From assembly GCA_040954595.2 (NCBI GenBank), contig CM082594.2, forward strand, positions 1,984,001 to 2,048,000: a stretch of 64,000 nucleotides of DNA, read 5' to 3'. Every line of letters begins with the position of its first letter. Within the stretch, counting starts at the first letter, position 1. The DNA comes from Balanoglossus misakiensis (taxonomy: Eukaryota > Hemichordata). Positions 9,782 through 22,862 of the stretch are shown here, in pieces. Under the pieces are notes generated by a model. That model had not been told where the DNA came from and searched no databases. It worked only from the letters and a program-made list of their open reading frames with translations. The position numbers and the translations under genes are program-made.

Positions 9782-10506
9782 AAGGTGACATCGCATGAAA
9801 CCATCGAGACTTTTTCAGAGGCCTATTTCTCATTAAAGACAACGTTAAAACCCCCATAAACCATATACATTCTGGAAGCTGAGTTTTTGAACTTTTGTTT
9901 GAGTTGCATATATTATTGATCCCCGGAAATTGTGGCGTTTTGGGGTTAAAAAACCCGTTTTTTTGATATTATGTCATTCAGTTTAAATTAGGTAAAAAAG
10001 TTGACCATGCATCATGCATCTTAATATGTCATTCGAAACTAGAATACACATGCAAAAAAACGATAATTTTGTTTTGCGTTATCTGCTTCCATTGAGTAGT
10101 AACAGCGTTTGAAAGTTAGATTTTAAAAAACATTTGATCAAATTCACGGTGAGTTGTATTGAACCAGAGTTTATTCCCGCCAGGGACACATTATCGACTA
10201 ACAAAAAATCCGTTTTGTTAGGTGGGTCATACACAATCCCCTATTAAAATTTGAGCAAATTCGGCCAACTCAGAGCGAAGCTGAATTCTTCTGAAGGTGT
10301 CAAGAGCAGCGAAAACGCAAACTGAGAAAAACGGCCATTTGCATTGTTGACACCTATTTGTTAAGCTGTGAACTCGTTCAGAAAAGTGCTATTTTTGGGT
10401 GATTATGCACCATTTCCGCCCAGGATGTGGATCAGTATTAGACCTACCGATTTATGTAAAAAAGTAAATTTTGGCAAAAATCACAACTTTTCATGCAATG
10501 CCACCT
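9782..10506 (+). mobile_element. TTAA-flanked TIR element, copy A
   Basis: Ends GGTGACATCGCATGAAA and TTTTCATGCAATGCCACC, flanked by TTAA on both sides. Body blocks such as TTTCAGAGGCCTATTTCTCA, a CATGCATCATGCATC palindrome and CATTTGCATTGTTGACACC are shared with copies at 24735-25457 and 30748-31480. TTAA duplications are typical of piggyBac and Kolobok elements. No transposase is present. Confidence 0.8.
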
Positions 10507-10611
10507 TAAGGCAGCCAAAATTCATATTACCCCTCCAGTCAGTGCAGATATAAGACCACACATTTAAAAAAAATATTTTTTTATTTTTTTAATAATTAGT
10601 GTACACATCTG

Positions 10612-10935
10612 AATTGAACTAAATAAATAAAATAAATAAATATATACACTGAGTAAATAAACTAAGTAAATAAATGTATGCTAACTAAACCTATGCTACC
10701 TAAACTAATTAGATAAACCTAATTAACTAAATACTAAACTTATACTAATTAACTAAGAACTAACTAACTAACTAATTAACTAACTCACTAACTAACTAAC
10801 TAAACTATTCAAAAGTTTGGACAAATACATGTGTACACTCACTCACTCACTCACTCACTTAGACAGACAGACAGACAGACAGACAGACGGACGGACGGAC
10901 GGACGGACGGACAGACAGACAGAAAGACAAACAGG
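10612..10935. repeat. Microsatellite cluster
   Basis: Consecutive blocks of different 4-bp repeats: AAAT-type, ACTA, AACT, CACT, GACA, GGAC and GACA. The open frames across it (Leu/Thr/His-rich and Asp/Arg/Gln-rich) are products of the repeats. Confidence 0.9.
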
Positions 10936-11376
10936 TGTATCAAAATGGGTATTACTGAGGAGGGGGGGGGGGGCAGTTTGTGCCAAGACTGGTTGGGGCA
11001 TTTCAGAGGACATTGCAGAATCAAATTTACTTGAGGCAACCTGAGGAAATTGTTAAGACGGATTCTCATGTGCCATGGTTAGGGTGCTCCTTTTTTTATA
11101 ATTATCATAAGTGGGTAAACATTTATCATCAGCAACTTCAAAATCTTGCGTCCACACATGTTATTTGAGTTTCAAATAGGTCGGAGATCAACAGGCATTT
11201 GCATGATCCATTACCGATTCATGGTAACTTTTCATTGGAGGTTGCACTTGAAAGACAAAATGCAAAGTAGTTTTTTTTTTGTTATGAAACAAAAGTTACA
11301 TGAAAAACCTGCTTGATTTCCGATCCATACATTGTATAGCAGCATTCAAGTAAACAAGCTTTGCCAGTGTTCTGGT

Positions 11377-11419
<43 letters not shown>

Positions 11420-11768
11420 CGCTTTTCGAACTCTTACTCGTATCTTCTTGAGAAAACTCACAGCTTGGGTTTTAAACAACAGAGGTGTTGCGGAATAAAC
11501 TACAACTACAAACACTAAGTAAATGTCTGAAAAATAAACTTAATAAAGTATTCAAACAAGATAAATGATTACAATCAAAGATAAAAGATTCGATTTCAAA
11601 CAATTTGCAGATTTGCCATTCAGGCAAATACAGCCAAAGCAAGAGATGTCAAGCAAAGTGAGCAACTCTTACAACAAGTTGGAAAGTACAAATGCCGACA
11701 GATTGTTTAACATTATGATTGAATGTTGATGCCATAGCGCATTGGATGGTATTGTGAAAATGTGTCAT
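10936..11768. other. Intergenic stretch with poly-T
   Basis: A poly-T run of about 39 bases at 11381-11419. Otherwise no gene or repeat recognised. Confidence 0.5.
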
Positions 11769-12222
11769 CTACATGTGTTTCAATATAGCTCCCAGCAGTA
11801 TTCACTTCGTGTGAACTTCTCCACGCCTTCAACCAATTTGTCAGTCTTGTGGGTCATTTGTGAGGTGCTATGATTAACCCCTGCAACTGTCAATCCAGCA
11901 GAGGCAATGTCATTAACAATGAATTGCACATGCATAACTGACTTAGAGGGCCCAGAGGGAAAACCAGTTTCATTCAAAAACGAAGAATAGCCGGTGCCTT
12001 GGGGGTCTAAACCATGGGATTTGCAACAATAACACTGTTGTCCCCTGATATCAATGCATCCGTAGAAGAATTTGAAAAGCTTGGTGATAAAACTGCAGCA
12101 AATATGTCACATGCAAATGAGAGTAGTACCTGTAATGATAGGAAGCCTTTGATGGTCTGATAACATAAACTAGCAGAAAAGCTGGGAAAATATTGTCCCT
12201 GTGATGCATCGTTGGAGATCAT
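11700..12222 (-). pseudogene. Decayed coding segment, related to 26165-26420
   Basis: Minus-strand frames read MTHKTDKLVEGVEKFT, then CWELY, then (after a stop) TIQCAMASTFN. The plus strand at 26165-26420 reads THKRDKL, KKFTQSGVCWELYQTSLQTT, TIQCGPTATLDYTVK. Upstream in the minus direction (12222-12007) another open frame begins MISNDASQGQYFPSFSAS. The two loci are clearly diverged copies of one coding sequence, probably from a transposable element or multigene family. I do not recognise the protein. Stops and frame changes show it is broken. Confidence 0.45.
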
Positions 12223-12456
12223 ACATTTTATGAAATTTTTTCTATGGATATTAAAATAGTGGTACTTAAAGAGTGCGACAACCTATGAATAAGGATTAAT
12301 TCTCACTACTTCAGCCTTGAAACAGAAATGCACCAAATGTTTGATAATAACCATAATAACAGTTCTTACAAAAAATGTGCTACATCTTTGGCCATGGCTA
12401 TATGTTCCCTTTTGCAAAAGAAGTTTGACACATCAAAGTCCAGCCAGCTTTTGAAA

Positions 12457-12606
12457 GCATGGGAACATTGTGACCCGCAGCAGGTTAGAAAGGGGGACAG
12501 ATCACATTTTCGGGGGGACAAAATATCAGGACAGTGTTCTCCCTGGGAAAAATCATAGAGCCAGGGCTAATTTCCGTAAAATTTACATAATCATAGCTTC
12601 TTTTGG
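12457..12606 (+). repeat. Interspersed repeat, inverted copy at 16434-16585
   Basis: The 150-bp block runs from GGGAACATTGTGACCCGCAG through GGGGGACA...CAGTGTTCTCCCTGGGAA to TTACATAATCATAGCTTCTT. It recurs in reverse complement at 16434-16585. No TIRs seen. Confidence 0.75.
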
Positions 12607-13577
12607 ACAAATTTTACCACAGCTGTTACTTATCAAGTATGCTGACATTGGCACATAGTACTTACTAAGAAAGAATATTGTCTTTTTTATACCCAGTGTA
12701 AAGTAGCCCTAGTGAAATACTATTACTAGTGAAAGTATTTGAAATTGACCTGGGGTTACGAAGTCCGCTCCAATAAAACACCCTGATGTTCCGATGATTG
12801 CTATGCCCCTCAAAAACTGTGATGTTGTCATATTTTTTACGCGCTAGCGACAACCAGTAGTAAGAGAGACTGATAAATTGATGCTGATATGATAGCCTGT
12901 TTATTGATGTCTTAAAATGGGGTAGAAATTTTGAAGATGGCAGACATTTAGAGGCTTAAAAACGGCAAATATTCAACAGTGTCGAGCAGTTTTCAATTTG
13001 AAGTTGGGGGCCTTCGCGCTATATACCAATTTACTAGCATACGGATGGGACCTTTGACACAAGCCACATCTTGTGTCAGCTGCTCGATCACGCAAGTGGG
13101 CGGCTCAATTCAAGACACTGCGTTGTTTATCATGATGATGGTTGTTGTTTCTTTTTTGTTTGTTTATTTATTTGATTGCTTGTTTCCCCGAACAGAACGC
13201 CTAATTCACATGTGTCCTGGATGAAACACTGCCTGCCCATGCCAAGTTCACAAGTTTTCAGTGCGGGTTGTCTTTACATCCTACTACATGTATCTGTTTT
13301 TTTAGAAATTGGACATATCCTAAGACAAGACACCTCAGATTTTGTGTTAATTATGATATACTGCCATTGGTGTATTTTTTTTTGGGGGGGGGGGGGGAGG
13401 GTGGGGAAGATCAACATTCAGGATCAGATTAATTACTTTGATAATAATTTTTTTGCAATCATACCCCATCCTATTCTAAACAAAATCAAATAGTGCAAAG
13501 TAATTAAAAGTTTGCCTTATCAAGTAGGCATGAATCAGGGCAGGTGGCAATGAAATTTACCTGCCCTTCGTAATTAT
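12607..13577. other. No gene seen; poly-G tract
   Basis: A run of about 15 G lies at 13384-13398 after a T run. Open frames here have no domain signature. Confidence 0.4.
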
Positions 13578-15139
13578 TACCGGCCCTGGGCCGCTGTTAA
13601 TTTTATAAGCCTGTGCAGACGCGCAGACACATGACATGACCTCCAACAAAAGTTGCTTCATCTTTTGTCATGTTTAGCTGAGTTGTTACAATGCGCGCAC
13701 GCGCTCAGTGCGTTGCTTGTGTTACTAGGCTATTGATGCGATTTATAGGACGCCTGTCTAAAGATAACTTGTGCACTAGTGAATGAAATGGCAGCGCACT
13801 GCTCTTGACAGCGTGCAGAGCTGCGTTGCTTCTAGGGTGATTCAAGCCGTGGAAGGTGTGAAATCACTCAGTTGTGTTCACTAAATTATCAAAAATTGAA
13901 AGGGAGTGGCAAGTTACAGTGAAAGCAAAGGTGGACGCAAAGCAAAAGTACAGGGGTGACAATCAGTCACATTATTGCTCACTCAGGAAGAATGCATCAC
14001 AGTGACCCATGAAGATTATTCCGTTGCGACAATCCAACGTTTATTGCGTCAAATGTTGCAAGGCCGCACGCTAGCTGAAACACTGAAAGAGAGAGCAAAT
14101 TTGGTAGGCAGTCATACAACATTGACACTTTTGTTTAAGTGTAAAGACAATCTAACTTTTGCCAAATATTCAGAGGGTATCAACTTCAAGGACAGAAAAC
14201 GTGGACATTCCTGCCTGCTATTTAGGTTAGTGGTTAGAGGTTAATGTTAGAGGTTAGATTGGGGTTAAAGGTTAAGGTGCAATTGGAATAGAAGGCTGCA
14301 ATGTTCAAGTGTAACTGTCCTGAAAGCAGTCATCTGAATACCTGTAGTCCTGCAAGGTCCTAACCAGTAGACTGTGATAATTTGTGATTTCTAGACACAA
14401 GCAAGACATTCCTTCACTTGGTAACAGTATTGAATTTTATCATACAAGTAGTTTGCGTCTGTCTATCACAACTATCCGCTTTGCTTTGTAAAATTTTAAT
14501 AAAAAGGAGGAAGTTTCAGAAAATAAGTTGGAAAAACAAACGGGTGGCTTAGAATCCAAAATAGGTGCTCTCTCTGTGTTTAAAACACTAATACTATCTA
14601 AAATCACTAATGATAGAAATAAAACAATATACAGTGTTTCAGCTCGCATGCGGCTTGTGACATTTGATGCAATAAATATTGGATTGTCACAACAAAATAA
14701 ATCTTCATGGGTCACTGTGACACATTTTTCCTGAGTGAACAACAATATGACAGATTGTCACCCCTGTACTTTTGCTTTGCGTCCACCTTTGCTTTCACTG
14801 TAACTTGCCACTCCCTTTCAATTTTTGATAATTTAGTGAACACAACTGAGTGATTTCACACCTTCCACGGCTTGAATCACCCTAGAAGCAACGCAGCTCT
14901 GCACGCTGTCAAGAGCAGTGCGCTGCCATTTCATTCACTAGTGCACAAGTTATCTTTAGACAGGCGTCCTATAAATCGCATCAACAGCCTAGTAACACAA
15001 GCAACGCACTGAGCGTGTGCGCGCATTGTAACAACTCAGCTAAACATGACAAAAGATGAAGCAGCTTTTGTTGGAGGTCATGCCATGTGTCTGCGCGTCT
15101 GCACAGGCTTATAAAATTAACAGCGGCCCATGGCCAGTA
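13578..15139. mobile_element. Large foldback element with ~540-bp inverted arms
   Basis: Left arm from TACCGGCCCTGGGCCGCTGT (13578) to GCTGAAACACTG near 14090. The right arm is its reverse complement from CAGTGTTTCAGCTCG (14634) to GGGCCGC...CCAGTA-type sequence at 15139. The arms match at most positions over about 540 bp. The 540-bp spacer carries GGTTAG-rich sequence at 14222-14278. No transposase frame and no clear target duplication was found. It interrupts a repeat whose right part is at 15140-15430. Confidence 0.8.
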
Positions 15140-15430
15140 AACTTTGCCGCAAAGGAATATGGCCGCCACCATGAAAAAATGCAAGAAACAAGGAAAACGT
15201 CGCATTTCCGACTATAAAATTTCATAAACAAAGCATGATCTGGGACATTACATTTTCATTTTTGATCGCAATATTGCAGAATTTTCGATTTTCTTTAACT
15301 TTTGGCCATTTTGTCATAAATAAGTGATCTTGATATACTCTTATGAAATATCATTTAATAGACATAATTCAAAGGATATATGGGATTATTTAAAACTTAA
15401 AATTTTTATCCAGTTGCAGCTCATGTGCCT
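15140..15430 (-). mobile_element. Fragment of AGGTACATGAGCTGCAA TTAA element
   Basis: In reverse complement this matches parts of the element at 33139-34640: the terminal AGGCACATGAGCTGCAACTG followed by TTAA at 15431-15434, the ATGGCCAAAA block, and the GGCCATAT...TTGCGGCAAAG block. The far end is cut off by the foldback element at 15139. Confidence 0.6.
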
Positions 15431-15675
15431 TTAATCTAATCCTGAATGTTGATCTCCTCCCCCCCACCGATATCGAAAACAGAGGAATGGCATAAACAAA
15501 AGATCAGCTGATTGCAGTCAATCCATATACTGTACATTTCTAGTATCATATTCAAACATCAGGAAATAAATAATGAAGGTTTATTAACGCAAGTGAAAAT
15601 ATATTAAGGGTTCTGCTGAAATATATCTGAAAAAGTTTTGATTTTTGTGAAATCTTGGTGAGGACTCAGGCAATA

Positions 15676-15854
15676 CAGTCAAACCTGTGTTAGTGACCAC
15701 CTCTATATAGTGACCACCTCTATATAGTGGCCACTTAGTTACAGTCCCTGTACAATTTACATGTGTATAAATTAACCTGTCTATAAAGACCACCTGTCTA
15801 TAAAGGCCAGTTTGGTAAAGTCCCTTGACTGGTCACTATAGACAGGTTTGACTG
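15676..15854. mobile_element. 179-bp MITE with TA flanks (Tc1/mariner/pogo-like)
   Basis: Inverted ends CAGTCAAACCTGT and ACAGGTTTGACTG are bounded by TA on each side. The interior has tandem TAGTGACCACCTCTATA motifs and their reverse-oriented forms TATAAAGACCACC. TA flanks and CAG ends fit pogo/Tc1-like elements. Confidence 0.8.
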
Positions 15855-16433
15855 TATTTGCATTCATTAGTGTTCTCAGGAAAGTTCACGTATACGGGCG
15901 CTCAGAAGGTTGCAATACATAAACAAACACTCCCTCGATCGACCCTCTGTATCGCGTAGACAACATGACAGTGACAACTACGGCATAACTTTTTACGTAT
16001 AACTTTTTTGACATGACTGCTTGGTACATGGTACACGGTATGTATGGTGAACGAATGTCAAATCCAGTATCATTGAGAGGTTTGCTTTACGTGTGGGACC
16101 GAGCCATGTTGAAAAGAGCAGATGACATGTAGAGCCGCATTAGGAAGAAAATAAATAAACAAATCGCTAGTCAAGGTCAGATTTGAAATTAATAAATATC
16201 GCAGTACATTGTATTTATTCTGTGTATGTTTGCATTTCTTTTTTAGCCCTTAATATGTTCGCATTGTTTGAAAGCTCCGTTATTCAGTCTGGCTGGTTCT
16301 TGAGCGTGTTGCGCGTCCACGTCTAACACGATACATTATCAATAATAATTTACAGCTATGACATCACAAAATTCACTTGATAAAGCTATAATATTAAATA
16401 TATTATATCGATGTTGAGGGGCCTTAGTGATGT
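15855..16433. other. No recognised feature
   Basis: Nothing beyond short AT-rich palindromes (ATATTAAATATATTATAT near 16390). Confidence 0.4.
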
Positions 16434-16585
16434 CCAAAAGAACCTATAATTATGTAAATTTTATGGAAATTAGCCCCGACACTATGATTATTCCCAGGGA
16501 GAACCCTGTCCTGATATATTGTCCCCCGAAAATATGATTTGTCCCCCTTTCTAACCTGCTGCGGGTCACAATGTCCCCATGCTTC
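16434..16585 (-). repeat. Interspersed repeat, inverted copy of 12457-12606
   Basis: Reverse complement of the block at 12457-12606, with a few substitutions and short indels. Both copies include the GGGGGACA and CAGGGAGAAC-type boxes. Confidence 0.75.
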
Positions 16586-18104
16586 ACAGTACAATATTTT
16601 ACCCACAATTCTCCATGATTTGTATATTTGAACGTTGCCCATTTAATAACTTTTTCTGTTTTACATGCTAACAATGATATTAAGTACATATAAATTTATT
16701 TATTTTTATCTAGGAAAAGTATGTTGAGCAATTAATAGAGTGAAAATTTCAAAATCAAAATTAGAAGCCATAGGAATCTAGATATTCATGTACTGCAAAT
16801 GTCACACTTTAGAGGAAACAAGCAAATGACTAACTGAGGTGGCCAGTCTCTGTTGAAAGTTAACATGTAAATTTCCTTTGTTCTGTCAATAGAAAAATCA
16901 ATTTTTGTTTGATTAAACGGGTATTTCAAGTGTCCCTGTTTTACTTCAAACTTTTTTGTATAGCTAGCTATGCAATTGCTTGATTATTTTATAAAATTAG
17001 TATCTCCTCTCTCAATAATGCATAATTTTAAAAATAATTTGAAATAGTTATTCACAGTAAGATTTGCCTTAAAATTACGATCTCGAACTTGGTATTAGTG
17101 ATCTACAATTCTCTGTTCACATGTGAACTTTGCCTGGTTTGATAGAGGAATATCTGTTGGTACAAATCAGAATGAGTCATGAGATTTTTCTAGTACTGTG
17201 TGCTTTCAAAAGCTGGCTGAAACACTGATAATATACTAATTTGCTTGTAAATTTGAGGAATTTTACCTGGTGAAATAACAATTTGTATTTTTATCTGTCT
17301 AGCTGAATTTTGGTGATTATCATTATGCTCCATATTTGCCTTTGTACTTTTACAAATATTTTTAATCGAGGTTGAATATATGTAACACCACTAATATGTA
17401 GATGTTTTTGTATTTGATAATAAACAGAGGTCGCGATAACATTTTTTTGAGTGCGTATTTTTGATGAAATCATAAAAAAATGTGTCAAACTCCTTTTACT
17501 TAGCCTGCGTTGTACACATGTCTAATTCAAAATTCATCAAACAAAATTAACTACATTTTGAGTACAAAAGGTCGGGCACACAAGTGATTATTTTGATTCC
17601 AGGGGATAGTCAGCGGTATGCGTGTGGTTTACTTTGACCATTGTACAAATAGAGAGGCCATTCCTATGCGTCAATATTGATGCACTTATTAAGATTTTCA
17701 AGTCAAATGAGTATTTTGGCATCAAATATACATAATTTCTGCGTTAACACGACCTCTGATAAATGCACTTTTTTTTTTTAATAAACAGCAAAAATGGATG
17801 CATTGGCTGTTGAATTTCAGTCACCATGACGATGCATGTAGTCTGTGACAAACGTAACATTCCATACAAAGCGTATGATTTCATTTTTTGAGCTTCTAGC
17901 TATTACATTATATTTTCAGCGAATTTACTTGCAACACATTGCAGGATGCTACAATCTCTAGTGCAAATTTGTTTGCGAAATTATGTTTGGCTTTACATTA
18001 TATGACAAAAGTGAACATGTGTGCATGACTGACAGATGCTGTTATTTTTCATTTGTCAAGTATACCAGGTCTCATTCACTGGCTTTAGAGAGGCTTTATA
18101 TATA
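16586..18104. other. No recognised feature
   Basis: AT-rich stretch of 1.5 kb. No repeat pair, exon or RNA gene seen on either strand. Confidence 0.4.
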
Positions 18105-19895
18105 CAGACCTGCCAATAAGTATTTACGCACCTTGCCAATGAATGTAAGCTATGAAAAATTATTCACAAAATCGATCGACTGTAACTTATTTCTGAATAT
18201 AAATAACTTACGGAAGGTTTAACCCATTTTAGTCAACACAGATGTGTTGCCGCGCCGAATCTGACTGCATATGTGGCGTGTTTTTCGGCCAGTGAAATTT
18301 CCTATGATTATTGCAATGGCGGTATACTCATTTTCATTAACTTTTCGCGCCATTGTGTCCGTGGCTAATTTCCCTCTATTCATATTTAAATCTCCACCAA
18401 TCAGAGCTTTTAAATATAATTCTGATTAAATTTTGGTGCGGGAAAATCTGCCAGATTTGCTTATGAATATTCTGATCGAGGTCGTCGGAGGTTGCTGCAT
18501 AATTTTTGTTTGTAAACATTGGATCAATGAAATCATGCTTAAAGTTCGCGAACTTCCTGAATTTGTGAAAGGTCAAATTGAGTCACTGCATAGGCAAGGT
18601 TTGAGAAAACGAGAAATTGCAAGGAAGTTTGGAATCACAGAAGGCAGCGTCAGGTACAACATTAGGAAACTTGTTCAAATGGTAGCACGGACAATTTACA
18701 TCGATCTGGACGACCAAAGCGAACAACTGAACGGGAAGACCGAATGTTGATTAGATCAAGCCTGACGGACAGATTCAAGACAGCCCGTGACCTCCGCGCT
18801 AAGTTTCATGAGGATACCGGGAAACTTTTGAGTATGAGTACCATCAAATCTCGATTGTATAGAGGAGCCAGACTCCATGGATGTGTGGCCAAGAAAAAGC
18901 CGAAATTACAACCCCGGCACATCACAGCGCGACTACGTTTCGCCCGGCCTTACGTCTCTTTTTACGTCCATGCGTCAACTGGACACCTGTTCAGCGGTCC
19001 CAGGTTGTTTGGTCGGATGAGTCAAAGTTCACCGTGTTTAAGAGCCGAGGGAGAGTTTTCGTTAGAAGGCGACCGGGCGAGGAGTACGAAATTGAATGAC
19101 AGTCCCACAGTAAAGTTTGGTGGTGGCAGTGTTATAGTTTGGGGTTGTTTCTTGGCTGCAGGTGTTGGTTTCGCTCGTTCGAGTCGAGAACACCATGAAT
19201 CGCTGGAAGTACTTAGACGTTTTATAAAACAAAATGATACCGGCTTTGAGACTCGTCGGGCCAGATTTTGTGTTCCAACAGGATAATGCCCCCCGTACAT
19301 ACTGCCTTGGATGTGAAATCATTTCTACAAAATCCCCAGGATTACGGCTATCCGTTCGACAATTTTACAACGTTGGAGTGACCAGCCTAGTCTCCTGATT
19401 TGAGCCCCATCGCGAACCTGTGGGAGTTAATCGACTTGGACGTTCATTCCCGTCCAATACACAGCATCGACGACCTTTTTAACCGCATAGTAATATCTTG
19501 GGAACAATTCCTGCAAAATATGTGTCGGAAACTTGTCGATACTACGTCGAAGCACCAGCGAGAGGTCATTAGGCCAAGGGGTGGACATATCCACTATTAT
19601 TGACATTTGGTTCGTTCAATTCACCTCATGAATATTCATGACGTTTTTTTCATTGTTGTTCCCATAGAGAATGGAATGTTTCGCTGACTCCGTCTCACAT
19701 CTATTTTTACGTCGATATGTCTCACTCAAATTTAATCACAGATGAAAGATTTTTGTTCTACGACTGTTACTTATCTTGAATTTATTAAATGTAGTTGAAT
19801 TTTTGCTAAAAACTGTCTGCAAGGTGTGTTAATTCATGTTTCTGAAACTTTTTCACTGCAGAACGTGGGTGCGTAAATACTTATTGGCGGGTCTG
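18105..19895 (+). mobile_element. Tc1/mariner transposon, full length, inactive
   Basis: A 1791-bp element with 27-bp TIRs: CAGACCTGCCAATAAGTA (continuing TTTACGCAC) at 18105-18131, and its inverse at 19869-19895 with one mismatch. TA dinucleotides lie just outside (18103-18104; one extra A on the right). Inside is a broken Tc1-type transposase in plus orientation. Confidence 0.88.
18540..19603 (+). pseudogene. Broken Tc1-type transposase
   Basis: The N-terminal helix-turn-helix reads RKREIARKFGITEGSVRYNI (18604-18663). The frame then changes near 18700; a second HTH-like part follows from 18744 (RDLRAKFHEDTGKLLSMSTI). From about 18990 a further frame reads VVWSDESKFTVFKSRG, where D at 19016-19018 is the first catalytic Asp. 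FQQDNAP gives the second Asp (about 19282). SPDLSPIANLWE near 19392-19427 is the third motif, but the expected catalytic Glu in P-I-E-N-L-W is Ala here. There are at least three frame changes and stops before SPDLSP. Tc1-type catalysis (DDE cut-and-paste at TA) is therefore lost. The length fits a normal Tc1 transposase of about 340 residues. Confidence 0.88.
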
Positions 19896-22585
19896 ATACA
19901 TGTACATATCTGTACATATTATTCATGATGTTGTTGTAAACATTTCTTTTGTGTCTGTTTCAAGGTCAGATGAGGTGAGTTATAACACTTTGATTCATGG
20001 GTTGAGTGACGTTTGGAAACCCTCACTCACATTGATGGAAGAATTTTATCTCAAAAAGAGTATACTTCAGTTGTCCCTAATAATAGCCTTTGTGTAAATT
20101 TCCCCTCTCTGAAGTGAGACAGAACTAAAGAAAGCATCTTCATATTGCTGCCAGATGCATGAGCTAGCTGGTGAAGTTCCCTGTGTGTTCCACAAGATTA
20201 AACTGTCCCAAGATGGGAAGGCAGTAGAAATGAGGTCTGTTGGCGTCCTTCAGTCTCAAGAGACTATGGATCTGCGTGCTGGGATGTTGGTCTAGATCCG
20301 GAACAGCGTAGTACATGTATGAGGCATTGAGCTTATGTTCCTTCTGAGTGGTCCTAGATTCACTGCTGTACAGTACAAATTTATTTTAGGTATATTAACT
20401 CACAACACAAGCACTCATGTGGGCTGAAAGTAGGAGGGCTTCATGATTAAGAAGAACAAAGATCTGAGCCTAACAAACTGCATAAAGCAAATTGGTCTCC
20501 TGGTGAGATATATACCATCCACCTCAGCTGTCATGATCTCTAGTATGCCTTGGTGAAGTACAATGCAATCTCCACTGCACTCTTGCAAATGGCTTGACTA
20601 TTCATCATTCCTGAAGAGCAATACTCCATGGTTGGACAAATATTCATCACATGGTGAGAAACATGTGGATCTGGGAGCCTGCTATAAGATAGCTTAGGGT
20701 TGAAATCATGAGTTGATGGTCTAGCTCAAAGTAATTTTCAGGAATAGAGTGATCTGACCTGACCCATCCTCCTGGCAAAGTATTTTTTCTCGGTTCCCTT
20801 GACATTATGTCAAATTGTGTGTATCATAAAAAGGCCAATCAGTCAGACAGGCCTCTGCCAATAGAGATAAGTCACAGCTGTAACAACCATCTCAACACAT
20901 ACCAAGAACCATAGACAATAGTAAAGAGAAAAGAAAACTAATACATATGTAGATTTCAAACTGTGAATGGATTGGCTGAGGGAACAGGATCCAGTGAGTA
21001 CATGAGTGATAAAAGGATTTGAGAGAGTAATTAAACAGAGCTCGTGCCTGGTCGGTTGATGTGGTATTGGCTGTTCTTGTCTACTAACACCACTTGAATG
21101 GATAAGGCTATGTGCTTTCTGGTGATATAGTAAAAGACAGAACTGCATGAAGCTCAGTTTTATGTGCAGGGGTTAATTCCCACGACACTGGACTGCCAGG
21201 CATGCAGAAAAATGGTCTGATGCAAATCAAGACTTGTAGTGAAGCACGAAGGTTGTCAGGTGATTGTCACCATACATTTCACTGCATTTTGAGGCCTGTC
21301 CCCATGTCATGATGTGTAACGTCTTTGATGGAAACATTTTTTACACTTGAGTGATTTGGCCTTAGCAATATCCATAAGATCCCATTGAAACTGACGGATT
21401 TAGGTAAAACAGTTGTCATCAAGTTCAGATGACCAGAGGTCTCAGAAAGATGAAGCTGCCCACAACTTGACAGAGCTGACAATATCAGAGATATCAATGA
21501 CAACACCTGTAAATGACACAAGGAAGATGATCACTATGATCAGAGGCAATACTAGCTGAGAGATGTATCTTAGTGATCACAGGTGGACGTTTACCCCATA
21601 GGTGTTGACGTCTGCACCTCAATAATATCATATGTACAGGCACATGTACCAGTACATGTATAACCTATAAAATGATAGTTTCGTAATGTGGAAAGAATAG
21701 TATGCCTCTGACGGCAAGGAAGAAGGAATTCTGACAACTGCTAAATATTAAAGTGACATCGCATATGGGCAGCCAATGGGAAACCCATTTGCTATAATTT
21801 CTGCCTATTGAGCTGAATGCCAAGTTGAACTGTACTCCAGGTGGGACCCTGTGGTGATCCATGATTGCTGCATCCCCAAATGGCATGCTATACGCTTCAC
21901 TCCAATGAATAGGGGTATATATGTGACATAGCTGTATCCCAGAAGCCCAGGTGCAGAAGTCAGCAGTGTGATAGAGCATGTCTGTTGCAGATCGTCAGCC
22001 ATTTTTCACTTCCATATTCGGTTAAATCAGTGATGGGATAAATACCCTTTTTTGTCTGTTGGAGAGGGAAATCTGCTGAAATATTCCACTATAGGAGCAA
22101 AATAATTCACTTTATAGACTCTAAGAGTTACTGAACAAGTGTTCTCAGCACAATGCTACTAACCTCCCTCAAGTGATTCTGCTAGATTTCAAGACAGCAG
22201 TTATAATATGTAAATACGAACCAATGCTAAGTGGACAAGGTCGCAAATACTACAGCTGGGCCGGTGGCTCCATGCTTCATAAAGCTGCATTTCTAATACA
22301 AGATTCTGCAATATTGAAGACAGGACACACATGGGCTACAGGAGTATGAAAGAAGAAGTAGCACCCAAACCATACACCCACTATGGGTGTGGGTGTAGCA
22401 AAATGTTTGACACAAGTATTAGAAGCAAGAGCCTGTAATTTACACAAAGGCTAACGAGGCAATACAAAGCAGTATACTCTGTTTATATGTTCTCCAAAGA
22501 TGTTGTTCAAGTTAACATACTCTCTTACGTATGTTCTATAATTAGCACATGTTTTTTGAACGTGAAAGAAGTCTTCTGATCATTG
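19896..22585. other. Long stretch without a recognised gene
   Basis: About 2.7 kb. A block at 20240-20290 (GGCGTCCTTCAGTCTCAAGA followed by GACTATGG) looks like an interspersed repeat but has no second copy here. A short hairpin (CATACACCCACTATGGGTGT) lies at 22370-22392. Open frames have no domain features. Confidence 0.4.
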
Positions 22586-22862
22586 TAGGAACGAAGGTAG
22601 AGTTGACTTTTCAGAGCCCTCTGACTCAGAGCCCTCTGACTCAGAGCCCCTCAGAGCCCTCTGAAGTTTCAGAACCTCAGAACCCGGACCTCAGAATTCT
22701 TGTTGACCTCAGATATAACCCCAAAATGTACCTGTTTAATTAAATATAATAAAGTTCCTTCACTTGCGGTGATCTTTCACCGCCAGGCATTTGTATTCAA
22801 CCTGTCCCCCATTATATATCAGTGGGAAGGGCAATGTTATGATTTATTTGTGCAGGGGTTAA

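Noticed and set aside
14222-14278. Telomeric array
   Set aside because: GGTTAG-like words are irregular and interrupted; not a tandem hexamer.
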